Part shown: piece after piece, positions 1 through 6,751 of the stretch | Numbering within the stretch: position 1 is the stretch's first letter | Layout: each line of letters begins with the position of its first letter | Assembly: GCA_004551945.1 (NCBI GenBank) | Contig: SFPN01000042.1 | Span: forward strand, 1 to 14,880 | Direction of reading: 5' to 3' | Origin: Clostridiales bacterium | Lineage (GTDB): Bacteria; Bacillota; Clostridia; Oscillospirales; Oscillospiraceae | DNA: 14,880 nt | Notes under the pieces: generated by a model | Databases searched by the model: none | What the model was told of the DNA's origin: nothing | Seen by the model: the letters and a program-made list of their open reading frames with translations, nothing else | Translations under genes and position numbers: made by a program

Positions 1-28
1 GAGCGTTAGTATCGGGTCTCTTAATCAT
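1..28 (-). CDS. rplR: 50S ribosomal protein L18, N-terminal fragment (window edge)
   Basis: Only the first nine codons are in the window, reading MIKRPDTNA. This is the usual L18 start in Clostridia and the expected gene after L6 in the spc operon. The ATG is at 26-28 on the minus strand, and an AAAGAGG ribosome-binding site at 38-44 sits 9 nt upstream. L18 binds 5S rRNA in the central protuberance of the large subunit. The gene is cut by the window boundary and there is no sign that it is broken. Confidence 0.8.
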
Positions 29-45
29 TTAGGCACACCTCTTTC

Positions 46-591
46 TTACTTCTTCACGCCGGTCTTGCCTTCCTTGCGGCGGATGACCTCGTCAGTATAC
101 TTGATGCCCTTGCCCTTGTAGGGTTCCGGGGGTCTCTTACCTCTGACCTCAGCGGCGAACTGGCCGACCTTCTGCTTGTCGGTGCCGTTGATGATGATCT
201 TGTTGGGGGAGGGAACCTCGATGGTGATGCCCTCGGGCTCCTCCATGACCACGGGGTGAGAGTAGCCGATGTTCATGTTCAGCTTCTTGCCTTCCTTGGC
301 CACACGGTAGCCGACGCCGTTCACGTCCAGCTCCTTCTTATAACCCTCGGTGACGCCGATCACCATGTTGTTGAGCAGGGTGCGGGTCAGGCCGTGCAGG
401 GCACGGTTCTCTTTTGCGTCGTTGGGGCGGGTGACATGGATCACACCGTCTTCACGGGTCAGGGTCATCTTGTCGCTGAGCTGCTGAGTCAGGGTACCCT
501 TGGGCCCCTTCACAGTGACCAGATTGCCTTCGCCCAAAGTCACTTCCACGTTGGCGGGGATAGAGATGGGCATTTTACCGATTCTAGACAT
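46..591 (-). CDS. rplF: 50S ribosomal protein L6
   Basis: This 181-residue protein begins MSRIGKMPISIP and contains the L6 signature PPEPYKGKGIKY near the C-terminus, so it is full length. L6 sits at the base of the L7/L12 stalk near the sarcin-ricin loop and helps form the translation-factor binding site. The reading frame is open for 14 more codons upstream, but the start at 591 is chosen because the family begins here and a strong AAGGAGGAG site lies 9-10 nt upstream (601-609), overlapping the rpsH stop codon. It is followed by rplR after a 17-nt gap. It belongs to the spc half of the operon. Confidence 0.97.
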   Translation of the reverse strand: MSRIGKMPISIPANVEVTLGEGNLVTVKGPKGTLTQQLSDKMTLTREDGVIHVTRPNDAKENRALHGLTRTLLNNMVIGVTEGYKKELDVNGVGYRVAKEGKKLNMNIGYSHPVVMEEPEGITIEVPSPNKIIINGTDKQKVGQFAAEVRGKRPPEPYKGKGIKYTDEVIRRKEGKTGVKK

Positions 592-607
592 AGTAAAATT
601 CTCCTCC

Positions 608-1009
608 TTACCAGACAAATGCCAGGACTTCACCGCCGACGTGTGCTGCGCGAGCAGCCTTGTCGGTCATGACGCCCTTGGAAGTGGACACGATTGCAAC
701 ACCCAGGCCGCGCAGGACGCGGGGCAGCTCGTCAGCGCCGGCATACACACGCAGGCCGGGCTTGGAGACGCGGCGCAGGCCAGAGATGACCTTTTCCTTG
801 CCGGGGTTGTTGTACTTCAGAGTTACGTGGATAACGCCCTGGGCGCCGTCTTCCACCAGCTGGAAGGCCTTAATGTAGCCCTCATCCAGCAGGATCTGTG
901 CGATCGCCTTCTTCATGTTGGAAGCAGGAATATCGACGGTATCGTGCTTGGCGTTGTTCGCGTTGCGGATACGAGTGAGCATATCCGCAATGGGATCGGT
1001 AATGTGCAT
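608..1009 (-). CDS. rpsH: 30S ribosomal protein S8
   Basis: This 133-residue protein starts MHITDPIADMLTRIRNA and ends with the conserved STSKGVMTDKAARAAHVGG segment and a C-terminal tryptophan, so it is complete and typical. S8 is a primary 16S rRNA-binding protein of the central domain. In E. coli it also represses spc-operon translation by binding mRNA near rplE; that mechanism is established there, not here. A perfect AGGAGGT site at 1018-1024 precedes the ATG by 8 nt. Unlike its neighbours, the gene is separated from rpsN by a 149-nt structured spacer, so its translation could be controlled separately. Confidence 0.97.
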   Translation of the reverse strand: MHITDPIADMLTRIRNANNAKHDTVDIPASNMKKAIAQILLDEGYIKAFQLVEDGAQGVIHVTLKYNNPGKEKVISGLRRVSKPGLRVYAGADELPRVLRGLGVAIVSTSKGVMTDKAARAAHVGGEVLAFVW

Positions 1010-1106
1010 AGGTAAATACCTCCTATAAAATTACAGGCGATGCCTGTATCGACGGCAAGGTATCGGGTCTTGCCGGAACCGACCTATTGCCGACGGCTGG
1101 GGAAAT

Positions 1107-1154
1107 TTATGGGAAAGCCGCGCCGGATTCCTTCATCCGGCCGGCTTGCCATAA
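1107..1154 (-). other. Long interrupted stem-loop in the rpsN-rpsH spacer
   Basis: On the mRNA strand, starting 4 nt after the S14 stop codon, three nested arms pair: TTATGG with CCATAA (1149-1154 / 1107-1112), AAGCCG with CGGCTT (1142-1147 / 1115-1120) and GCCGGAT with ATCCGGC (1135-1141 / 1122-1128). This gives 19 bp with a six-base loop and only one- or two-base interruptions. No T run follows, so it is not a standard intrinsic terminator. Two more hairpins follow in the spacer: a 7-bp CGGCAAG/CTTGCCG stem (1053-1075) and a 6-bp ACAGGC/GCCTGT stem with a 3-nt loop (1032-1046), the latter just upstream of the rpsH ribosome-binding site. Its role is unknown. It could be an RNA-processing site, a regulatory target or a small dispersed palindrome. 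Confidence 0.75.
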
Positions 1155-1158
1155 CGGA

Positions 1159-1344
1159 TTACCAGGAAGCCTTCCGGACGCCGGGGATCTGGCCCTTGTG
1201 AGCCAGCTCGCGGAAGCAGATACGGCAGATACCGTAGTCACGCAGGTAAGCGTGGGGACGGCCGCAGATCTTGCACCGGTTGTAACGGCGGGTGGAAAAC
1301 TTAGGCTCAGCCTGCTGCTTGAGCTTCATGGATAATTTAGCCAT
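1159..1344 (-). CDS. rpsN: 30S ribosomal protein S14, type Z (zinc-binding)
   Basis: This is the short, 61-residue zinc form of S14. Two CxxC pairs (Cys24/Cys27 in CKIC and Cys40/Cys43 in CRIC) form the zinc site, and the C-terminus KGQIPGVRKASW is the classic ending. It assembles in the head of the small subunit near the A site. Many Firmicutes also keep a longer zinc-free paralogue for zinc starvation; none is visible here. The ATG at 1344 has an AGGAGGAGAA site at 1351-1360. It lies 18 nt downstream of rplE and is followed by the unusual structured spacer before rpsH. Confidence 0.97.
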   Translation of the reverse strand: MAKLSMKLKQQAEPKFSTRRYNRCKICGRPHAYLRDYGICRICFRELAHKGQIPGVRKASW

Positions 1345-1362
1345 TGATCGTTCTCCTCCTAA

Positions 1363-1911
1363 TTACTTGCCGAAGGGAGCGCCGATCTGGGTCAGCAGCT
1401 CTCTTGCCTCTTCGTCAGTCTCAGCGGTGGTGCAGATGACGATATCCATACCACGGATCTTGTCGATCTTGTCGTACTCGATTTCGGGGAAGATCAGCTG
1501 TTCCTTCACGCCCAGGGCATAGTTGCCGCGGCCGTCGAAGGAGTTGGCGCTGATGCCGCGGAAGTCGCGGACACGGGGCAGAGCCACGTTGAACAGACGG
1601 TCCAGGAACTCCCACATCTTGTCCTGGCGCAGGGTGACCTTGGCGCCGATGGGCATCCCCTCACGGAGCTTGAAGTTTGCCACGGACTTCTTAGCCTTGG
1701 TGACAATGGCCTTCTGGCCGGTGATGACGCCCAGGTCGCGGACAACGGCGTCCAGAACCTTGGGATTCTCGCGAGCCTCGCTGCAGCCCACGTTCACAAC
1801 GACCTTCTCGATGCGGGGGATCTGCATGGTGCTCTTGTAGTTGAACTTCTGCATGAGAGCAGGAGCAACTTCTTCCTTGTACTTAGCCTTCAGGTTGGGC
1901 ATATCAGCCAT
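1363..1911 (-). CDS. rplE: 50S ribosomal protein L5
   Basis: The protein has 182 residues when started at MADMPNLKAKYKEEV. It shows L5 landmarks: PRIEKVVVNVG, ITGQKAIVTKAKKSVANFKLREGMPIGAKVTLR (positions about 50-80) and a C-terminal TDEEARELLTQIGAPF. L5 binds 5S rRNA and contacts the P-site tRNA and S13 across the subunit bridge. The open frame continues 12 codons upstream, but 1911 is preferred because the family begins here and AGGAGG (1920-1925) lies 8 nt upstream. It follows rplX after 17 nt. In E. coli the S8 repressor site lies at this rplX-rplE junction; no matching structure was identified here. Confidence 0.97.
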   Translation of the reverse strand: MADMPNLKAKYKEEVAPALMQKFNYKSTMQIPRIEKVVVNVGCSEARENPKVLDAVVRDLGVITGQKAIVTKAKKSVANFKLREGMPIGAKVTLRQDKMWEFLDRLFNVALPRVRDFRGISANSFDGRGNYALGVKEQLIFPEIEYDKIDKIRGMDIVICTTAETDEEARELLTQIGAPFGK

Positions 1912-1928
1912 GATTGACTCCTCCTCTC

Positions 1929-2246
1929 TCAGATTTCTGCGCCGCACTGCTTGCAGATGCGGACCTTCTTGCCATCAACAATCTTGCTGGCAGCGCGGGT
2001 GGGCTTGTCGCACTTGGGGCACACGCGCATCACCTTGCAGGCATACAGGGGAGCTTCCTTCTGGATGATGCCGCCCTCGTCGCCCTGCTTGCGGGGTCTG
2101 GTGTGGCGGGAGACCATGTTGATCTTCTCCACGATGACCTTCCCCTCCTTGGGGTTGACGGAGAGGACCTTGCCGCGCTGGCCCTTGTCCTTGCCGGTGA
2201 TCACGACGACAGTGTCGTCCTTCTTAATGCTCATTTTATTTCTCAT
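1929..2246 (-). CDS. rplX: 50S ribosomal protein L24 with C-terminal zinc ribbon
   Basis: The 105-residue protein carries the KOW motif (VVVITGKDKGQRGKVLSVNP, about residues 13-32) and the RHTRPRKQGDEGGIIQKEAP segment typical of L24, an early assembly factor near the exit tunnel. The C-terminus holds two CxxC pairs, Cys76/Cys79 (CPKC) and Cys98/Cys101 (CKQC), a zinc-ribbon arrangement that the B. subtilis protein lacks as I recall it. The ATG at 2246 is chosen because a GGGAGGG site lies about 7 nt upstream; a second in-frame ATG at 2234 is about 20 nt from it. Spacing to rplN is 14 nt. Confidence 0.96.
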   Translation of the reverse strand: MRNKMSIKKDDTVVVITGKDKGQRGKVLSVNPKEGKVIVEKINMVSRHTRPRKQGDEGGIIQKEAPLYACKVMRVCPKCDKPTRAASKIVDGKKVRICKQCGAEI

Positions 2247-2260
2247 CTTTGTACCCTCCC

Positions 2261-2629
2261 TTACAGAACTTCGGGAGCCAGGGACAGGATCTTCATGTAA
2301 TCCTTATCGCGCAGCTCGCGGGCGACCGGGCCAAAGATACGGGTGCCTCTGGGGTTCTTATCGTCCTTGATGAGGACGGCTGCGTTATCGTCGAAACGAA
2401 CATAGCTGCCGTCTGCGCGGCGCACGCCCTTGGCAGAGCGGACCACCACGGCGCGGACAACCTCGCCCTTCTTCACGGTGCCGCCGGGGGCAGCCTTCCG
2501 CACGGAAGCAACGATCACGTCGCCGATGTTCGCATACTTGCGGGAAGAGCCGCCCAGTACGCGGATAGTCTTGATTTCCTTGGCGCCGGTATTGTCCGCC
2601 ACCTTCAGATAGGATTCCTGCTGGATCAT
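2261..2629 (-). CDS. rplN: 50S ribosomal protein L14
   Basis: The complete 122-residue protein starts MIQQESYLKVADNTGAKEI and contains the conserved RRADGSYVRFDDNAAVLI and GTRIFGPVARELR segments. L14 lies on the subunit interface of the 50S particle, contacting helix 44 of 16S rRNA. In most bacteria it is also the target of the silencing factor RsfS. The ribosome-binding site AAGGAGGTG (2636-2644) overlaps the rpsQ stop codon, which suggests translational coupling. It has typical length and no anomalies. Confidence 0.97.
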   Translation of the reverse strand: MIQQESYLKVADNTGAKEIKTIRVLGGSSRKYANIGDVIVASVRKAAPGGTVKKGEVVRAVVVRSAKGVRRADGSYVRFDDNAAVLIKDDKNPRGTRIFGPVARELRDKDYMKILSLAPEVL

Positions 2630-2642
2630 TTACGGCACCTCC

Positions 2643-2906
2643 TTACTTCGCCTTTTCGATGATCTCGACCACGCGCCATCTCTTGTCCTTGGACAGGGGG
2701 CGGGTCTCCATGACCTTCACGCGATCGCCCACGCCGCAAGCGTTGTTCTCGTCATGAGCCTTCAGCTTGTAGGTGCGCTTAACGATCTTCTTGTACAGGG
2801 GATGTGCCACACGGTCGGCAATGGCAACAACCACGGTCTTATCCATCTTATCCGAAACCACCAGGCCGACTCTGGTCTTACGGGAAGAAGTTCTGGTTTC
2901 ACTCAT
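2643..2906 (-). CDS. rpsQ: 30S ribosomal protein S17
   Basis: The protein has 87 residues and contains the S17 signature KTVVVAIADRVAHPLYKKIV and GDRVKVMETRPLSKDKRWRV. It is a primary 16S rRNA binder with an OB fold that helps nucleate the 5-prime domain of the small subunit. The start MSETRTSSRKTRVG at 2906 has an AAGGAGGAA site (2914-2922) that overlaps the stop codon of rpmC. It is complete and typical, placed between rpmC and rplN in the canonical order. Confidence 0.97.
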   Translation of the reverse strand: MSETRTSSRKTRVGLVVSDKMDKTVVVAIADRVAHPLYKKIVKRTYKLKAHDENNACGVGDRVKVMETRPLSKDKRWRVVEIIEKAK

Positions 2907-2920
2907 GATTCAGTTCCTCC

Positions 2921-3121
2921 TTACTGGCCAGCGAGCTGCTGCTCACGGATAATGGTTTTGACTCTGGCAATGTCGCGCTTCACTTCAGTGATGCGGACAG
3001 GGTTTTCCAGCTGATTGGTGGCATGCTGGAGACGAAGCTGGAACAGATCCTTCTTCAGCTCGGTCAGCTTCTTTTCCAGATCAGCGGAAGACATCTTGCG
3101 TACTTCGTTTGCCTTCATCAT
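2921..3121 (-). CDS. rpmC: 50S ribosomal protein L29
   Basis: This 66-residue protein is an antiparallel helical hairpin (ELKKDLFQLRLQHATNQLENPVRI, about residues 22-45), the L29 hallmark. It binds 23S rRNA near the exit tunnel beside L23. Two consecutive ATG codons (3119-3121 and 3116-3118) could start it. The first overlaps the L16 stop codon by four bases (ATGA), so translation is probably coupled to rplP. The upstream site is only GGTGGTGA (3124-3131), weaker than its neighbours' AAGGAGG, which also fits re-initiation after L16. Confidence 0.95.
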   Translation of the reverse strand: MMKANEVRKMSSADLEKKLTELKKDLFQLRLQHATNQLENPVRITEVKRDIARVKTIIREQQLAGQ

Positions 3122-3471
3122 GCTTCACCACCATTCTCGCTCTCAGGGGCTGTTTCTTCTTTGGTCACAATCTTGCACTTGATGGGCAGCTTGTGGCTGG
3201 CCAGACGCAGAGCCTCGCGGGCAACCTCTTCGGACACGCCGGCAATCTCAAACATCACGCGGCCGGGCTTGACCACGGCCACCCAGTACTCGGGGGAGCC
3301 TTTACCGGAACCCATGCGGGTCTCAGCGGGCTTCTCGGTGATGGGCTTGTCGGGGAAGATCTTGATCCAGACCTTACCGCCACGCTTGGTGTAACGGGTC
3401 CCGCGGGTAGCCTTGCCCTTCAGGCGGCCACGGTGAACGCGGCGGTATTTCACTCTCTTAGGCAGCAGCAT
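3118..3471 (-). CDS. rplP: 50S ribosomal protein L16 with an internal in-frame deletion
   Basis: This is clearly L16: it starts MLLPKRVKYRRVHRGRLKGK and carries TKRGGKVWIKIFPDKP, RMGSGKGSPEYWVAVVKPG and FEIAGVSEEVAREALRLASHKLP. It has only 117 residues, while bacterial L16 usually has about 137-147. The run goes from ATRG (ending at residue 24) straight to TRYTKRGG. The family segment expected between them, roughly 30 residues with the conserved pattern ITxxQIEAAR, is absent. The junction is at 3399/3400 and the frame is kept. L16 is a late-assembly protein near the peptidyl transferase centre and is normally essential. The start overlaps the rpsC stop by one base and has AAGGAGG at 3481-3487. 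It is either a real variant or an assembly error. Confidence 0.93.
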   Translation of the reverse strand: MLLPKRVKYRRVHRGRLKGKATRGTRYTKRGGKVWIKIFPDKPITEKPAETRMGSGKGSPEYWVAVVKPGRVMFEIAGVSEEVAREALRLASHKLPIKCKIVTKEETAPESENGGEA

Positions 3472-4310
3472 TAGGCATTGCCTCCTTCCTTAGGAGCAGA
3501 TCCGCCGGCTGCGGGCCGGGGACCACGGTTGTTGTTATAACCACCCTGCGGACGGTTGCCATAGCCAGGCTTACGGTCACGGTTGAAGCCGCCTCTGCGG
3601 TCGCCGTCGCGGCGGCGGGGACGATCGGGGCGCTCCTTGAAGTTCTTGGTGTCCAGGGTGCGGGGGGTAGTGCGGAGGGTCTGGCTGAGAACCTCACCCT
3701 TGTAGATCCAAACCTTGATGCCGATGCGGCCATAGGTGGTGGCAGCCTCAGCAAAGCCGTAGTCGATGTCGGCGCGGATGGTCTGCAGGGGGATGGTGCC
3801 GTCGTGATAGCACTCGGAGCGGGCGATTTCAGCGCCGCCCAGACGGCCGGAGCACATGACCTTGATGCCGCGGGCGCCCATTCTCATGGCGCGGCCCATG
3901 CAGTTCTTCATGGCGCGGCGGAAGGAGATGCGCTTTTCCAGCTGCTGGGCGATGTTCTCAGCCACCAGCTGGGCGTCGGTGTCGGGGGTCTTGACCTCCA
4001 CGATGTTCAGGGCAACGGGCTTGCCCAGCTTCTTCTCCAGCTCCAGGCGCAGGCGCTCAATCTCGGTGCCGCCCTTGCCGATGACCACGCCGGGGCGGGC
4101 GCAGTGCAGGTAAATCTTGATCTTGGCGTTGTCGCGCTCGATCTCGATCTTGGGGATCCCGGCGGAGTACAGGGTCTTCTTCAGGTACTTCCGCAGGTTG
4201 TAGTCCTCGACGATCAGATCGCCCACTTTTTCGTTGCGGGCATACCAACGGGAATCCCAGTCCTTGATGACGCCCACGCGAAGACCGTGGGGATTAACTT
4301 TCTGTCCCAT
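3471..4310 (-). CDS. rpsC: 30S ribosomal protein S3 with an Arg/Gly-rich C-terminal tail
   Basis: The S3 core occupies residues 1 to about 212: MGQKVNPHGLRVGVIKDWDSRW at the start, a type II KH domain with the loop GKGG (78-81), and the C-terminal domain with GAEIARSE and YGRIGIKVWIYKGE. S3 lines the mRNA entry tunnel of the 30S head and contributes to the ribosomal helicase activity. Residues about 222-279 form an extra tail rich in Arg, Gly, Asn and Pro with RGG and GGYNNN-type patches, probably disordered and possibly RNA-binding. The typical length is about 210-235, so this is an extended form. A GGGAGGAGG site lies 6 nt upstream of the ATG. It overlaps rplP by one base. Confidence 0.97.
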   Translation of the reverse strand: MGQKVNPHGLRVGVIKDWDSRWYARNEKVGDLIVEDYNLRKYLKKTLYSAGIPKIEIERDNAKIKIYLHCARPGVVIGKGGTEIERLRLELEKKLGKPVALNIVEVKTPDTDAQLVAENIAQQLEKRISFRRAMKNCMGRAMRMGARGIKVMCSGRLGGAEIARSECYHDGTIPLQTIRADIDYGFAEAATTYGRIGIKVWIYKGEVLSQTLRTTPRTLDTKNFKERPDRPRRRDGDRRGGFNRDRKPGYGNRPQGGYNNNRGPRPAAGGSAPKEGGNA

Positions 4311-4325
4311 ATTCTGCCTCCTCCC

Positions 4326-4661
4326 TTATTCCTTCTCAGCCACGGCCAGCGTGACGTGAGAGGTTCTCTTGTTGATGCGGTAGGCGCGGCCCTGTGCCCG
4401 GGGCATAATGCGCTTAATGATGGGGCCAGGTGCTGCATAGATCTCGGAAACATACAGCTTCTCGGGATCCATGCTGTGGTTGTTTTCCGCGTTGGCTGCC
4501 GCGCTCTTCAGGAGCTTCAGGAGAGGCTCAGAAGCAGACTTGGGGGTGGTCAGCAGGATGGCGGTGGCCTGGGCCACGCTCTTACCGCGGATCAGGTCCG
4601 CAACAATCTTCACCTTGCGGGGAGAGATGCGCAGATATTTCACATGAGCTTTTGCTTCCAT
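4326..4661 (-). CDS. rplV: 50S ribosomal protein L22
   Basis: The complete 111-residue protein starts MEAKAHVKYLRISPRKVKIVADLIRGK and has the long beta-hairpin sequence RIMPRAQGRAYRINKR (about residues 84-99), whose tip lines the peptide exit tunnel near the macrolide site. The hairpin looks intact and of normal length. AAGGAGGAGAG (4667-4677) precedes the ATG at 4661 and overlaps the rpsS stop codon. It is followed by rpsC after 15 nt. Confidence 0.97.
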   Translation of the reverse strand: MEAKAHVKYLRISPRKVKIVADLIRGKSVAQATAILLTTPKSASEPLLKLLKSAAANAENNHSMDPEKLYVSEIYAAPGPIIKRIMPRAQGRAYRINKRTSHVTLAVAEKE

Positions 4662-4675
4662 TTTATCTCTCCTCC

Positions 4676-4948
4676 TTACTTACCAGTCTTGCTGCCGGCG
4701 TGACCGCGGAAGGTGCGGGTGGGAGCAAACTCACCCAGCTTGTGGCCGACCATGTCCTCAGTGACATAGACGGGCACGTGCTTCCGGCCATCGTGCACAG
4801 CGATGGTGTGGCCGACGAAAGCGGGGTAGATCGTGGAGGCTCTGCTCCAGGTCTTCAGCACCTTCTTGTCGCCGGACTCGTTCATTTCCTTGACCCGCTT
4901 CAGGAGCTCGGGGGCGCAAAACGGGCCTTTCTTGATGCTTCTGCTCAT
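4676..4948 (-). CDS. rpsS: 30S ribosomal protein S19
   Basis: The 90-residue protein begins MSRSIKKGPF and contains TWSRASTIYPAFVGHTIAVHDGRKHVPVYV and GHKLGEFAPTRTFRGH, the standard S19 features. It binds the 30S head together with S13 and contacts the A-site finger of 23S rRNA. AAGGAGGAGG (about 4959-4968) overlaps the rplB stop codon and lies 10-11 nt from the ATG at 4948. It is complete and typical. Confidence 0.97.
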   Translation of the reverse strand: MSRSIKKGPFCAPELLKRVKEMNESGDKKVLKTWSRASTIYPAFVGHTIAVHDGRKHVPVYVTEDMVGHKLGEFAPTRTFRGHAGSKTGK

Positions 4949-4966
4949 AGTTTTACTGCCTCCTCC

Positions 4967-5803
4967 TTACTTCGCGTTGCGGCGCTTGACAATATACTTG
5001 TCAGTGCGGTTCTTGGTCTTCCGGGTCTTGTAACCCATAGCAGGCTTGCCCCAGGGGGTGACAGGGCCGGGACGGCCGACGGGGGACTTACCTTCACCAC
5101 CGCCGTGGGGGTGGTCGTTGGGGTTCATGACGGAGCCGCGGACGGTGGGTCTCCAGCCCATGTGACGCTTGCGGCCGGCCTTACCGATGGAGATGTTCTC
5201 GTGGTCGATGTTGCCGACCTGACCGATGGTGGCCTTGCAGTCCAGACGGACGATGCGGACCTCACCGGAAGGCATACGGATCTGGGCCTGACCGTTCTCC
5301 TTGGCCATCAGCTGAGCGGAGGTGCCAGCGGAGCGAACCAGCTGAGCGCCCTTGCCGGGATACAGCTCGATGTTGTGGATGACGGTACCAGTGGGGATGT
5401 TTGCGATGGGCAGGCAGTTGCCGGGCTTAATGTCGGCAGTTGCGGAGGAGACAACCTGGTCACCGGCCTTCAGGCCGACGGGAGCCAGGATGTATCTCTT
5501 TTCGCCGTCCTCGTACTGAACCAGTGCGATGTTGGCGGAGCGGTTGGGGTCATATTCCAGACGGATGACGGTAGCGGCCACATCCATCTTGTCGCGCTTG
5601 AAGTCGATGATACGATACTTGCGCTTGTTGCCGCCGCCGCGGTGGCGGACGGTGATTCTGCCGTAGCTGTTGCGTCCTGCGTTCTTCTTCAGAGTCTCAG
5701 TCAGGCTACGCTCAGGCTTGGCCTTCTTATCGATACCCTCGAACGCGGACACGGTCATGTGACGGCGCGCAGGCGTTGTGGGCTTGTAGCTCTTAATAGC
5801 CAT
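4967..5803 (-). CDS. rplB: 50S ribosomal protein L2
   Basis: The full-length 278-residue protein starts MAIKSYKPTTPARR, has the RNA-binding OB/SH3-like core, and ends with the highly conserved NPNDHPHGGGEG loop (about 227-238) next to the peptidyl transferase centre, followed by GRPGPVTPWGKPAMG. L2 is needed for subunit association and for peptidyl transferase activity. The ATG at 5803 lies about 10 nt from AAGGAGG. An out-of-frame ATG at 5808-5810 lies between them and would give a five-codon ORF ending in TAA just inside rplB. It is probably meaningless, but it is an oddity at this start site. Confidence 0.97.
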   Translation of the reverse strand: MAIKSYKPTTPARRHMTVSAFEGIDKKAKPERSLTETLKKNAGRNSYGRITVRHRGGGNKRKYRIIDFKRDKMDVAATVIRLEYDPNRSANIALVQYEDGEKRYILAPVGLKAGDQVVSSATADIKPGNCLPIANIPTGTVIHNIELYPGKGAQLVRSAGTSAQLMAKENGQAQIRMPSGEVRIVRLDCKATIGQVGNIDHENISIGKAGRKRHMGWRPTVRGSVMNPNDHPHGGGEGKSPVGRPGPVTPWGKPAMGYKTRKTKNRTDKYIVKRRNAK

Positions 5804-5818
5804 TGTGCATTAACCTCC

Positions 5819-6115
5819 TTATGCCATTCCTTCGAAGAACTCGATGGACTTGGAATCGTCGGACAGGGTGACGATTGCCTTCTTCCAGCTGGGGCGGCGG
5901 CCGGCGGGATAACGGCCGGTGCGCTTGAGCTTGCCGGTCACACGCAGGGTGTTGACCTTGACGACCTTCACGCCGAAGACCTCTTCCACGGCCTTGGCGA
6001 TGTCGATCTTGGTGGCGTCCTTGGCAACCTCGAACACGTACTTCTTGTTCTCGGTATCGGCCATGGACTGCTCGGTGATCACAGGGCGTCTGATGATGTC
6101 GTATGCTGTCTTCAT
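5819..6115 (-). CDS. rplW: 50S ribosomal protein L23
   Basis: The true protein is 98 residues from MKTAYDIIRRPVITEQSM to FFEGMA. The frame is open much further upstream, but that extension lies antiparallel to nothing conserved and runs through rplD in another frame, so it is rejected. L23 sits at the tunnel exit and is the docking site for trigger factor and the signal recognition particle. Its start overlaps the rplD stop in an ATGA arrangement (6112-6115), and AGGAGGTG (6121-6128) lies inside the end of rplD. This indicates coupled translation with L4. Confidence 0.96.
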   Translation of the reverse strand: MKTAYDIIRRPVITEQSMADTENKKYVFEVAKDATKIDIAKAVEEVFGVKVVKVNTLRVTGKLKRTGRYPAGRRPSWKKAIVTLSDDSKSIEFFEGMA

Positions 6116-6732
6116 GCGAACACCTCCTCGATGATGGCCAGCGCCTTCTGGTCGATGACCAGCTTCTCGGCGTTGACAATGTCGTAGACGCTGAGGATCT
6201 TGGCGGTGGTGGTGGAGACGCCGGGGATGTTGCGCGCAGACTTGTACACATTCTCGTTGACCTCGGGGGTCACGAAGATGGTCTTGCCGGCATTCACAGC
6301 GTCCAGGAAGCTCTTGATGCTCTTGGTCTTGATGGCATCCAGAGCCAGGTTGTCGACAACCAGCAGGTTGCCGTTGGCAACCTTGTCGGACAGAGCGGAC
6401 TTCAGGGCCACTCTCTTCAGCTTGCGGTTGAGGCGGTAGCTGTAATCCCGGGGCTTGGGAGCGAACACGATGCCGCCGTGGGTCCACTGGGGAGCACGGG
6501 TGCTGCCCTGACGGGCGTGGCCGGTGCCCTTCTGTCTCCAGGGCTTCTTGCCGCCGCCGGAAACCTCGGCGCGGGTCAGAGCGCTCTGGGTGCCCTGGCG
6601 GCAGTTGGCCAGGTGATTGACCACGACTGCGTGCACAGCGGGCTCATTGGGCTCTACGCCGAAAACGCCAGCGGAGAGTTCCACCTCGCCGACCTGCTGG
6701 CCGGCCATGTTGTATACATTTGCTTTAGGCAT
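6112..6732 (-). CDS. rplD: 50S ribosomal protein L4
   Basis: The 206-residue protein has the tunnel-lining loop GGGKKPWRQKGTGHARQGS (about residues 59-77) followed by RAPQWTHGGIVFAPKPRDY, characteristic of L4. In E. coli L4 also represses the S10 operon by acting on its leader; in Bacillus that mechanism is not conserved, so it should not be assumed here. AAAGGAG lies about 10 nt before the ATG at 6732. There are 19 nt from rplC and a 4-nt overlap with rplW. Complete. Confidence 0.97.
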   Translation of the reverse strand: MPKANVYNMAGQQVGEVELSAGVFGVEPNEPAVHAVVVNHLANCRQGTQSALTRAEVSGGGKKPWRQKGTGHARQGSTRAPQWTHGGIVFAPKPRDYSYRLNRKLKRVALKSALSDKVANGNLLVVDNLALDAIKTKSIKSFLDAVNAGKTIFVTPEVNENVYKSARNIPGVSTTTAKILSVYDIVNAEKLVIDQKALAIIEEVFA

Positions 6733-6751
6733 TTCTCAAACTCTCCTTTCC

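Noticed and set aside
592..633. N-terminal extension of L6 by 14 codons
   Set aside because: It would overlap the end of rpsH and include the ribosome-binding site itself; MSRIGKMP is the conserved start.
9..1070. An identical 11-mer, GTATCGGGTCT, near the window start and again in the rpsN-rpsH spacer
   Set aside because: Chance repeats of this length are expected in a window of about 15 kb, and the first copy is explained by L18 coding sequence.
4430..6187. A 585-codon open frame on the plus strand, opposite rplV, rpsS, rplB and rplW
   Set aside because: It is antisense to four clearly conserved ribosomal protein genes, has biased Gly/Ala/Val/Leu/Asp composition typical of the reverse frame of GC-rich genes, and lacks any recognisable domain.
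6116..6487. N-terminal extension of L23 by 124 codons
   Set aside because: The upstream frame lies inside rplD in a different phase and has no similarity to L23. The family start and a good ribosome-binding site are at 6115.
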